A stretch of 16,658 nucleotides of DNA from assembly GCA_902472795.1 (NCBI GenBank), contig CABROZ010000046.1:1-16658 (forward strand). The letters run 5' to 3'. The stretch is from an uncultured Bacteroides sp. GTDB taxonomy: Bacteria; Bacteroidota; Bacteroidia; Bacteroidales; Bacteroidaceae. Positions 6,923 to 14,581 of this stretch are shown in pieces (position 1 is the stretch's first letter; the number at the start of each line of letters is the position of its first letter). The translations under genes were made by a program, and so were the position numbers. The notes beneath the pieces were generated by a model. It had not been told where the DNA came from. It saw only the letters and a program-made list of their open reading frames with translations, and ran no database searches.

Positions 6923-9040
6923 TTATTCCTTAAAATCCATCCCCAGGTTGTACATAATGAAACTATATATGTCCGCCTGCTCCTCCAGCACCTTGCTCAT
7001 GGGTTTTCCTGCACCGTGTCCGGCCTTGCTATCAATGCGGATAAGGGTCGGATTCGTACCGTCGTTGCAAGCCTGCAGCGTTGCGGCAAACTTGAACGAG
7101 TGTGCCGGTACTACGCGATCGTCGTGATCGGCCGTCGTGACCAAAGTGGCAGGATATTTTGTACCCGGCTTCAGGTTGTGCAACGGTGAATATCCCTTCA
7201 GGTACTCGAACATTTCTTTGCTGTCTTCGCTCGTACCGTAATCGCTTGCCCAGTTCCAGCCAATGGTGAACTTATGATAGCGAAGCATATCCATCACACC
7301 CACTTCGGGAATGGCTACACGGAACAGGTCGGGTCGCTGCGTCATGCAGGCACCTACCAACAGACCTCCGTTCGAGCCTCCCACGATGGCTATCTTGTCC
7401 TTATTGGTATAGTTGGCAGCAATCAGATACTCGGCCGCCGCAATGAAGTCGTCGAAAACATTCTGCTTCTGCATCTTTGTGCCGGCCACATGCCAGGCTT
7501 CGCCATACTCGCCGCCTCCACGAAGGTTGACCTGCGCATAGATTCCTCCATTCTCCAGGAAAGGAATACGCATGGCCGAGAAGCCAGGATTCAGACTGAT
7601 GTTGAAACCTCCGTAACCGTACAGATACACCGGATTCGTACCGTCTTTTTTCAAGTCTTTCTTATAAGTAAGGAACATGGGAATCTTCGTACCGTCTTTG
7701 CTGGGATAGAACACCTGTTCGGTAACGAAAGCATCGGCATCGAAATCGACCTTCGGCGCACGGAACAGTTCGTATGTATTCTTATCCATATCATATTTAT
7801 AGGTAGCTCCCGGAATGGTGAACGAAGTAAAGCTGAAGAAACATTCCTTGTCGTCCTTGTCGCCACTGAAGCCCACGGTTCCCAACGACGGCAGTTTGAT
7901 TTCCTGCAGTTGCTTGCCATCGAGCCCATATACATAGGCGTGGTTGGAGGCGTCTTTGTCGTAAGTCAGAAACAGCTTTCCGCCAATCACCTGCGCACCC
8001 GACAGCACCGCTTCCGACTCGGGCACCAGTTCCTTCCAGTCTTTCAGTCCGCTCTTGGCAAGGTCGGCCACCATAATGCGGTTTTTCGGGGCTCCGTAAT
8101 TGGTGAACAGATATATTTTCCCGCCAATCACTTCCAGCGGGCTATACTGATAGTCCATATCCGTAGCCATCGCCACAAAGGGAGCGTCATTCCGGCGCAG
8201 CTCCTTCACGTACAAGGCATTTCCACGTCCTTCTCCGCTTTCGTACAGGAAGAGCATCGTCTCATCCTCGCTTACGCTGCAAGTATAGAAGCGTTTGGGA
8301 TAAGCCGGATTCTGATACACTAACTTGTCCTGCGACTGGGGAGTACCCAGCTTGTGATAGTATATCTTATGATTGGCATTCATGTTCGAGAACTCCTTGC
8401 CTTTCTCGGGAGCATCGTAGGCACTGTAATAGAATCCGTCGCCCTGCCATTCGGCTCCGGTAAACTTGGCCCATTCGATGTGGTCGTCCAGCAACTGTCC
8501 GCTTTCAGCATCCATCACATAAATCTCGGTCCAGTCCGAACCGCTGCGCGAAATGGTATAGGCCGCATGCTTTCCATCGTGCGAGAAGTAAATGCCGGTC
8601 AGTGCCACTGTACCGTCGTCCGACAAGCGATTGGGATCGAGGAACACCCGTGGTTCGCCATCCAGCTTGTCCTGCACATACAATACGCTCTGATTTTGCA
8701 GACCGTCATTCTTGAAAAAATAATACTTTCCGTGCTTCTTGAACGGCGTACCAATCTTTTCGTAGTCGGACACCTCAGTCAGGCGTTTCAACAATGCCTC
8801 ACGAAACGGAATCTGCGACAGGTAACCGTTTGTAACCTTATTCTGTGCTTCGACCCACGCAGCCGTTGCCGCACTGGTATCATTCTCCAACCAACGATAC
8901 GGATCGGGTACTTCCGTGCCGAAATACACATCAACCGTATCCACTTTTGCAGTTTCGGGATACACTAATTTGGATTGCTTCACACCACAAGATACTGCTG
9001 TCATGCTCATAGCCAACACTAAAATCTGGACTTGTTTCAT
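6923..9040 (-). CDS. Prolyl oligopeptidase family serine peptidase (S9A), exported
   Basis: This 705-aa protein cleaves short peptides after proline. Residues 1-19 are a lipoprotein-like leader (ILVLAMSMTAVSC, Cys18), so it probably sits in the periplasm or on a membrane. Residues ~25-80 hold the usual N-terminal segment (DPYRWLEND at 46-54), followed by a seven-bladed propeller to about residue 430. The alpha/beta hydrolase domain follows. The catalytic triad is Ser556 (GGSNGGLL), Asp at 640-641 (DHDDRVVP) and His675 (KAGHGAGKP). The LRGGGEYGEAWH motif at 506-517 is also typical. The ATG at 9040 begins the signal peptide directly; an ATG at 9061 would add seven charged residues. Length matches the family. 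It could supply peptides to the downstream aminopeptidase, but this is only inferred. Confidence 0.95.
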   Translation of the reverse strand: MKQVQILVLAMSMTAVSCGVKQSKLVYPETAKVDTVDVYFGTEVPDPYRWLENDTSAATAAWVEAQNKVTNGYLSQIPFREALLKRLTEVSDYEKIGTPFKKHGKYYFFKNDGLQNQSVLYVQDKLDGEPRVFLDPNRLSDDGTVALTGIYFSHDGKHAAYTISRSGSDWTEIYVMDAESGQLLDDHIEWAKFTGAEWQGDGFYYSAYDAPEKGKEFSNMNANHKIYYHKLGTPQSQDKLVYQNPAYPKRFYTCSVSEDETMLFLYESGEGRGNALYVKELRRNDAPFVAMATDMDYQYSPLEVIGGKIYLFTNYGAPKNRIMVADLAKSGLKDWKELVPESEAVLSGAQVIGGKLFLTYDKDASNHAYVYGLDGKQLQEIKLPSLGTVGFSGDKDDKECFFSFTSFTIPGATYKYDMDKNTYELFRAPKVDFDADAFVTEQVFYPSKDGTKIPMFLTYKKDLKKDGTNPVYLYGYGGFNISLNPGFSAMRIPFLENGGIYAQVNLRGGGEYGEAWHVAGTKMQKQNVFDDFIAAAEYLIAANYTNKDKIAIVGGSNGGLLVGACMTQRPDLFRVAIPEVGVMDMLRYHKFTIGWNWASDYGTSEDSKEMFEYLKGYSPLHNLKPGTKYPATLVTTADHDDRVVPAHSFKFAATLQACNDGTNPTLIRIDSKAGHGAGKPMSKVLEEQADIYSFIMYNLGMDFKE

Positions 9041-9072
9041 AATATATTTCCGTTCGTTCAATATTATCGGCG

Positions 9073-9080
9073 CAAGATAC
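9073..9080 (-). promoter_or_regulatory. Possible promoter of the prolyl oligopeptidase gene
   Basis: On the minus strand this reads TATCTTGC, an imperfect version of TAnnTTTG, 32 nt before the ATG at 9040. A T-rich stretch lies about 20 nt upstream. It is a weak match placed at a plausible distance. Confidence 0.3.
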
Positions 9081-9139
9081 GAATAATATATGAATATTTA
9101 AAAACTACGACTCGAAATATCACGGATATTCCCTCCTGA

Positions 9140-9184
9140 TTTTTTCCCAGTTAAGCAGCTCTTTTTTCCTAACTGGGGAAAAAA
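9140..9184. repeat. Inverted repeat TTTTTTCCCAGTTA / TAACTGGGGAAAAAA
   Basis: Bases 9140-9153 pair with 9170-9184 over 14 pairs, with one bulged G on the right arm, around a 16-nt loop. The A/T runs at the base make it look like a bidirectional terminator, yet it lies upstream of both flanking genes. It may be a mobile or structural intergenic palindrome. Confidence 0.6.
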
Positions 9185-9251
9185 CGGCCCCCTTAAGTGT
9201 ATAAGAATAGGCAGGAAAGCGCATTAAAAAAACAGGAAACGAAGTCATCTG

Positions 9252-9359
9252 TCTTTCACCTTTCACCGCAATTCATGGATTATCAGCGAAATGCGGTGAA
9301 ACTTCACACGGAAAACTTTGTTCACAACAGAAAAAACGGTGAAATCACGATGTTTCACC
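9252..9359. repeat. Cluster of TTTCACC / GGTGAAA inverted repeats
   Basis: TTTCACCGCA (9261-9270) pairs with TGCGGTGAAA (9292-9301) around a 21-nt loop, and CTTTCACC at 9253-9260 gives an extra left arm. A second, shorter hairpin is GGTGAAA (9339-9345 region) with TTTCACC (about 9353-9359). The shared heptamer appears at least five times within 110 bp in both orientations. Confidence 0.6.
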
Positions 9360-9405
9360 AGTCTCCCAACCAGCTGAAAACCTCTCCCAAACAAGTCTTG
9401 TAAAC

Positions 9406-9475
9406 CACTTGCACGGCTCGTGAACGACACTTGTATGGCTCGCGAGCAACACTTGTACGGCTCACGAACAACACT
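9406..9475. repeat. Tandem 22-bp repeat, three units plus a partial
   Basis: Units at 9406-9427, 9428-9449 and 9450-9471 follow the pattern CACTTGyAyGGCTCryGArCrA, and a partial CACT follows at 9472-9475. Each unit contains a dyad-like core, perfect in the middle unit (GCTCGCGAGC). The units abut directly with no spacers. The period matches about two DNA turns. Confidence 0.85.
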
Positions 9476-9590
9476 AGCATAATAGCCCTCACAACTATGG
9501 ACTTTAGCAACGTAAAGAGGAACTTTCGGAAAATAAGGTTTGAGATAAAATGATAGGGGAGTTTTTATTGAATAAGAATGTAAAAACGTC

Positions 9591-9620
9591 CTTGAAATAA
9601 AAAAAAATAGATTACTTTTG
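9591..9620 (+). promoter_or_regulatory. Promoter of the S41-like gene
   Basis: CTTG at 9591-9594 and an exact -7 TACTTTTG at 9613-9620 are separated by 18 nt. The ATG is at 9659, 38 nt downstream. The spacing is one base short of the usual 19-21. Confidence 0.65.
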
Positions 9621-9658
9621 TCTTAGCATAAATCCAATAATAGATTAAGTATTTAAGT

Positions 9659-11498
9659 ATGAAAAATATGAATCTGGCTGTAGTCAGAACTATTCTGCTG
9701 TTTATCTGTTTTTGCACATATACGAGCTATTCACAAGCGATAAATATATCTCATTACGTTGAATTTGCCCGCACATACGGCGTCATCCGCTACTTTTCTC
9801 CCAACCCATACACTAAAGACTGGTCAGAAAGCGATTGGATGAAAGTGTGTGCGTTACTTGCACACAGGATAGAGACGCAACCGTTTGAGACGGTATTCCA
9901 ACCGCTTGCTCCCACTTTATACTTTTCAACCGCACCCATTTTATCAAAGAAAGACACCACAGAATCGACTACTCCTGCCCAATTCTATTATTACAGTGGA
10001 TCAGGGGAATTGAACGTACCTTTTATCGCTAAATTGCTGATGCCCGGGCTTGCCAATTATATTACTTCCTTATTACAAAAGACTCTCTACTGCTCTCAAC
10101 CTCCAAGACTCTGTAACCGCGCCAGTACCCAACCGATATTATAACTACCCAGTAGGCAATGAAAAATATCTAAATTTCCAGCATGCACTACCCAAAGAAA
10201 TATTTGACAGCAAGACTACGCATCGGCTGCTTACCGAGGCTAAAAATTATTGGAAACATCATCAAAGTAACAACAAGATGTTATCCTCAAATCGCCGATT
10301 TATTTTCGGACTACTGTCAGACAAAGCAGTTAGAATAGCTGATTTAGCTGTCCGTTGGAATATAATCCGCCACTTCTACCCTTATTACGAAGAAGATAAT
10401 CTTAATTGGGATCATCAATTAAAAGTCTATCTGCAAGAAGCCATCCAAATAGAAAAAATAGATTCTTTTGAATCTCTCCTTGAGTGGTACGACACAATTA
10501 ACCGTTTTCTCAATCCCATAAAAGACGGGCACCTTTTCGTACGCAGAGACATGAATATTTCCAATATCAAAACAACCTATTTACCCGAATACTATGCAGA
10601 AGTTGAAACAAGGTATGTAAACGACACGTTACTCATACGTATGAAAATCGATGGTAAACAGACTTGGCGTATCCTCCACTCCATCAACGGCAAGCCTGCC
10701 TCCGCACGTTTACAAGATTGTAGAAAGATAACAAATGCTGCAACAGAAGAACATCAAGACAGACTATCTGTTGACAAACTATTCTCATCCTCCGCTTACG
10801 ATACTCCGTTTGTTATCGAAAGTAGTGATCTTGCGGGACAAATACATAAAGATACACTTTATACTCGATACCCTGATTTACCGGTATCCAAACATGAAGA
10901 CCAGCCTATCCGGAAATACGACAATGGAATCCTATACATTGACGCCACCTCACCCAAACTGAACGAGAAACAATTTCTATCAGCACTGACTCCTGATATA
11001 AAAAGACTTTGTTTCGATTTACGAGGACTACCTTCGTACCGATTCGAAAATATTTTGGCACATTTAATCTCCTCCGACGTAAAAGCTCCAGCAACGGAAG
11101 TTCCGATTAACAGTTTCCCCTTCCAACAAAAATTATCTTGGCGTGTCAATACAGAAACTCTTCAAGCCAAATTACCTCTTGTCGATTTGCCGGCAGTCTT
11201 TTTGTGCGATGCGGAAACCGTCAGTTGGGGTGAAACCATTCTGATGATGGTTCGTCACTACGGATTAGGCAAAATTGTCGGACAAACGACAGCAGGGACC
11301 ACAGGCGATATGACACAATTCGATCTACCTCTGTTCCCGTTCGCCATGACCGGTATGCGTATGCACTGCATGGATGGAGAACAGCACCACGCCCGAGGCA
11401 TTATACCCGACAGGATTATTCCCGTCTATGCCAATGACTATATGACTAATTATGATAGAATGCTATACGTTGCCTTAACATACAGCTTTCTGCCGTAG
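9659..11498 (+). pseudogene. Exported S41-like peptidase gene, split by a frameshift
   Basis: Two overlapping frames together encode one protein of about 610 aa. The first (9659-10144) begins with a signal peptide (RTILLFICFCTYTSYSQA) and an N-terminal domain (FARTYGVIRYFSPNPY). The second (from about 10041 to 11498, no credible start) continues with a helical part (HFYPYYEED, LNPIKDGHLFVRRD), a PDZ-like part (NDTLLIRM, LHSINGKPA) and the S41 core: GILYIDATSP, CFDLRGLPS and ETVSWGETILMMV. The likely catalytic Ser codon is 11223-11225, followed by GKIVGQTTAGTTGD. Moving one base forward anywhere between about 10041 and 10141 joins them. As read, the N-part is truncated and the catalytic part lacks a leader. 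It could be a true pseudogene, a phase-variable state or a base error. The gene looks more AT-rich than its downstream neighbour. No canonical C-terminal-processing Lys motif is seen. Confidence 0.8.
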
Positions 11499-11522
11499 AT
11501 CAAATGATTTTAGGGTATCAGC

Positions 11523-11554
11523 CTTGCATATCCCAAGAAAAAGCACGAATTTTG
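11523..11554 (+). promoter_or_regulatory. Possible promoter of the two-receiver ATP-grasp gene
   Basis: CTTG (11523-11526), a 20-nt spacer and GAATTTTG (11547-11554; one mismatch to TAnnTTTG) lie 31 nt before the ATG at 11586, in an 87-nt gap after the S41 gene. No terminator hairpin is evident in this gap, so read-through is also possible. Confidence 0.4.
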
Positions 11555-11585
11555 ACGGACTAATCCATTAAATTGAAAAACAGAC

Positions 11586-14555
11586 ATGCTCAGCAAGTTC
11601 AAACTCAACCAGCTGTACTTCAAAGACACCCAGTTTGCCAACCTGATGACCAGGCGCATCTTCAACGTCCTGTTGATAGCCAATCCCTACGACGCCTTCA
11701 TGCTGGAAGACGACGGACGTATCGACGAAAAGATATTCAACGAATACACCTCGCTGTCATTGCGCTATCCGCCACGCTTCACGCAGGTCAGCACTTGCGA
11801 AGAAGCCCTGAAGCAACTCTCGTCCATGCCCTACGACCTCATTATCTGCATGCCGGGTACAGGTGACAACGAGGGTTTCGACGTAGCACGCAACATCAAA
11901 GGGCAATATCCCAACATCCCGATGGTGATACTGACTCCCTTCAGTCACGGCATCACCAAACGCATTGCCAACGAAGACCTCAGCCCGTTCGAATACATTT
12001 TCTGCTGGCTGGGCAACACCGATCTGCTGGTGTCCATCATCAAGCTGATAGAAGACAAAATGAACCTGGAGCATGATGTCAACGAGGTCGGTGTGCAGGT
12101 CATCCTGCTGGTGGAAGACGGCATACGCTTCTATTCGTCCATCCTGCCCAATCTTTACAAGTTCGTATTGCAACAAAGTCAGGAATTCTCGACCGAAGCC
12201 CTGAACGCCCACCAGCGTACCCTGCGTATGCGCGGACGGCCCAAGATTGTGCTGGCACGCAATTACGAAGAAGCCATCGGCATCTACGAGAAATACAAGA
12301 ACAACATACTGGGGGTCATCACCGACGTCCGCTTCCCCGTCAGGGACCGGGGAGAAAAAGACGGACTGGCAGGCATTAAGCTCTGTGCAGCCATCCGCAA
12401 GGAAGATCCGTTCGTTCCCCTCATCATACAATCCAGCGAAAGCGAAAACGCCGCCTACGCCACCAAGTACGGCGCCGCCTTCATCGACAAGAACTCCAAG
12501 AAAATGGACGTTGACCTGCGGCGCATCGTGTCGGACAACTTCGGATTCGGCGACTTCATTTTCCGCAACCCCGAAACAGGCGAAGAAATAGCGCGCGTAA
12601 AGAACCTCAAGGAACTGCAGAACATCCTGTTTGCCGTGCCTGCCGAATCGTTCCTTTACCACATCAGCCACAACCACATCAGCCGCTGGCTCTACTCGCG
12701 CGCCATGTTCCCCATCGCCGAATTTCTGAAACCTATCACGTGGAACAGTCTGCAGGATGTCGATGCCCACCGCAAAATCATCTTCGAGGCCATCGTGAAA
12801 TATCGCAAGATGAAAAACCAGGGCGTCGTGGCCGTGTTCAAACGCGACCGCTTCGACCGCTACTCCAACTTTGCCCGCATCGGCGACGGCTCGTTGGGAG
12901 GCAAAGGCCGTGGCCTGGCTTTCATCGACAATCTGGTGAAACATCATCCCGAGTTCGAAGAGTTCGACAACGCACGGGTTGCCATCCCCAAGACCGTCGT
13001 TCTGTGCACCGACGTCTTTGACGAATTCATGGAGACCAACAACCTGTATCAGGTAGCCCTGTCCGATACCGACGATGCCACCATACTGCGCTACTTCCTG
13101 AAAGCCAAACTGCCCGACCGTCTGGTAGAAGACTTCTTCACCTTCTTCGACGTGGTGAAGTCGCCCATCGCCATCCGTTCGTCCTCGTTGCTCGAAGACT
13201 CGCACTACCAGCCCTTTGCCGGCATCTACAATACGTACATGATTCCCTACCTGGACGACAAGTACGAGATGCTGCGTATGCTCAGCGACGCCATCAAGGG
13301 CGTATATGCCTCGGTTTACTTCCGCGACTCCAAAGCCTACATGCAGGCCACAAGCAACGTCATCGACCAGGAAAAGATGGCCGTTATCCTGCAGGAAGTT
13401 GTGGGTAACCAGTATGCCGACCGCTACTATCCTTCGATGTCGGGTGTGGCCCGCTCGCTGAACTACTACCCCATCGGCGACGAAAAGGCCGAAGAAGGCA
13501 TCGTGAACCTGGCCCTCGGATTAGGAAAGTACATCGTGGACGGAGGACTGACGCTGCGCTTCTCGCCCTATCACCCCAACCAGGTGTTGCAAACCAGCGA
13601 AATGGAGATTGCCCTGCGCGAGACACAGACACGCTTCTATGCCCTCGACCTGAGCAACGCCGGACACAACTTCTCCATCGACGACGGCTTCAACCTGCTG
13701 AAACTGCACGTCAAGGAGGCCGAAAAAGACGGTGCACTGAACTACATCGCCTCGACCTACGACCCTTACGACCAGATCATACGCGACGGACTGTATCCGG
13801 GCGGACGCAAAGTCATCACCTTTGCCAACATCCTGCAACACGACGTTTTCCCGCTGGCACGCATCCTGCAACTGGCTCTGAAGTACGGACAGGAAGAAAT
13901 GCGCCGTCCCGTCGAAATAGAGTTTGCCGCCACCATGAGCCGCGAAAAGGACAAGACAGGAACCTTCTACCTGCTACAGATACGCCCCATTGTAGACAGC
14001 AAGGAGATGCTCGACGAAGACCTGAGCGCCATCCCCGACGACCAGCTGCTACTCCGTTCGAACAACTCGCTGGGACACGGCATCATGAACGAACTGTATG
14101 ACGTGGTTTACGTCAAGACAGACCACTACAGCGCCTCGCACAATCCTGAAATAGCACGCGAGATAGAAAAGCTGAATCAACAGTTCCTGAACGAACAAAA
14201 GAACTATATCCTGATCGGACCGGGACGCTGGGGAAGCAGCGACTCCTGGCTCGGCATCCCCGTGAAGTGGCCGCACATCAGTGCAGCCCGTGTCATCGTA
14301 GAAGCCGGACTGACCAACTACCGCGTAGATCCCAGTCAGGGTACGCACTTCTTCCAGAACTTGACTTCGTTTGGCGTGGGCTACTTCACCATCAACGCCT
14401 TTATGAACGACGGCGTTTACAATCAGGACTTCCTGAACGCACAGCCAGCCGTGTACGAGACCCAGTACCTGAGGCACGTACGTTTCAGCCAGCCTGTAGT
14501 TGTGAAAATGGATGGAAAAAGAAAACAAGGCGTGGCACTGCTCCCGCAGCTCTAA
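11586..14555 (+). CDS. Two-receiver protein with PEP synthase-type ATP-binding domain
   Basis: This is a 989-aa cytoplasmic multidomain protein. Residues ~26-158 form a receiver-like domain without phosphorylation residues. Residues ~170-318 form a second receiver with acidic pair Glu177/Asp178, acceptor Asp247 (VITDVRFP), Ser283/284 and Lys302 (IDKNSK). A conserved linker follows (ESFLYHISHNHISRWLYSRA, 354-373). Residues ~430-803 are a PPDK/PEP-synthase N-terminal ATP-grasp domain: SLGGKGRGLAFI (436-447), AIRSSSLLEDS (529-539), FAGIYNTY (544-551), VEIEF and YLLQIRPI (795-802). The C-terminus has GPGRWGSSDSWLGIPVKW (878-895) and DPSQGTHFFQN (915-925). The T-S-G-G-x-x-x-H-A phosphohistidine domain and the PEP/pyruvate barrel are absent, so it is unlikely to be an ordinary PEP synthase. 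It may be an ATP-dependent phosphotransferase gated by phosphorylation (inference). The reaction and partner kinase are unknown. Codons mostly end in C or G, unlike the S41 gene before it. Confidence 0.9.
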   Translation: MLSKFKLNQLYFKDTQFANLMTRRIFNVLLIANPYDAFMLEDDGRIDEKIFNEYTSLSLRYPPRFTQVSTCEEALKQLSSMPYDLIICMPGTGDNEGFDVARNIKGQYPNIPMVILTPFSHGITKRIANEDLSPFEYIFCWLGNTDLLVSIIKLIEDKMNLEHDVNEVGVQVILLVEDGIRFYSSILPNLYKFVLQQSQEFSTEALNAHQRTLRMRGRPKIVLARNYEEAIGIYEKYKNNILGVITDVRFPVRDRGEKDGLAGIKLCAAIRKEDPFVPLIIQSSESENAAYATKYGAAFIDKNSKKMDVDLRRIVSDNFGFGDFIFRNPETGEEIARVKNLKELQNILFAVPAESFLYHISHNHISRWLYSRAMFPIAEFLKPITWNSLQDVDAHRKIIFEAIVKYRKMKNQGVVAVFKRDRFDRYSNFARIGDGSLGGKGRGLAFIDNLVKHHPEFEEFDNARVAIPKTVVLCTDVFDEFMETNNLYQVALSDTDDATILRYFLKAKLPDRLVEDFFTFFDVVKSPIAIRSSSLLEDSHYQPFAGIYNTYMIPYLDDKYEMLRMLSDAIKGVYASVYFRDSKAYMQATSNVIDQEKMAVILQEVVGNQYADRYYPSMSGVARSLNYYPIGDEKAEEGIVNLALGLGKYIVDGGLTLRFSPYHPNQVLQTSEMEIALRETQTRFYALDLSNAGHNFSIDDGFNLLKLHVKEAEKDGALNYIASTYDPYDQIIRDGLYPGGRKVITFANILQHDVFPLARILQLALKYGQEEMRRPVEIEFAATMSREKDKTGTFYLLQIRPIVDSKEMLDEDLSAIPDDQLLLRSNNSLGHGIMNELYDVVYVKTDHYSASHNPEIAREIEKLNQQFLNEQKNYILIGPGRWGSSDSWLGIPVKWPHISAARVIVEAGLTNYRVDPSQGTHFFQNLTSFGVGYFTINAFMNDGVYNQDFLNAQPAVYETQYLRHVRFSQPVVVKMDGKRKQGVALLPQL

Positions 14556-14581
14556 GACCGCCCGGCCCGCCATCTGTCTTT

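Larger units (their letters stand above)
9041..9658. other. 618-bp intergenic region rich in small repeats
   Basis: No convincing gene lies between the divergent oligopeptidase and S41 genes. A 68-codon frame at 9197-9403 exists, but it runs straight through palindromic repeats and resembles no protein. The region holds, in order, the oligopeptidase promoter, a palindrome (9140-9184), a set of TTTCACC/GGTGAAA inverted repeats (9252-9359), a 22-bp tandem array (9406-9475) and the S41 promoter (9591-9620). It is AT-rich except for the tandem array. Confidence 0.7.

Noticed and set aside
7274..8968. Two long plus-strand frames opposite the prolyl oligopeptidase
   Set aside because: Shadows created by the codon bias of the real gene; no recognisable motif.
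4075..9040. A single three-gene peptide/ammonia operon
   Set aside because: gdhA has its own exact -7 element and an intrinsic terminator, and the M24 gene has its own -7 element after that terminator.
9197..9403. 68-codon plus-strand frame in the intergenic region
   Set aside because: It runs through the hairpin-forming repeats and has no good start context or family resemblance.
9406..9475. CRISPR array
   Set aside because: Repeats abut without spacers, vary between units and there are no cas genes nearby.
10050..11498. Independent peptidase gene starting at TTG 10050
   Set aside because: It would lack a signal peptide and the first part of a domain that is supplied, in the other frame, by the overlapping upstream reading frame; one split gene explains both.
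11757..13205. 482-codon minus-strand frame inside the two-receiver gene
   Set aside because: Antisense of receiver and ATP-grasp coding sequence with strong C/G third-position bias, which produces long false frames.
11586..14555. Annotation as PEP synthase (ppsA) or PPDK
   Set aside because: Only the ATP-binding domain is recognisable; the phosphohistidine and PEP/pyruvate domains are missing.
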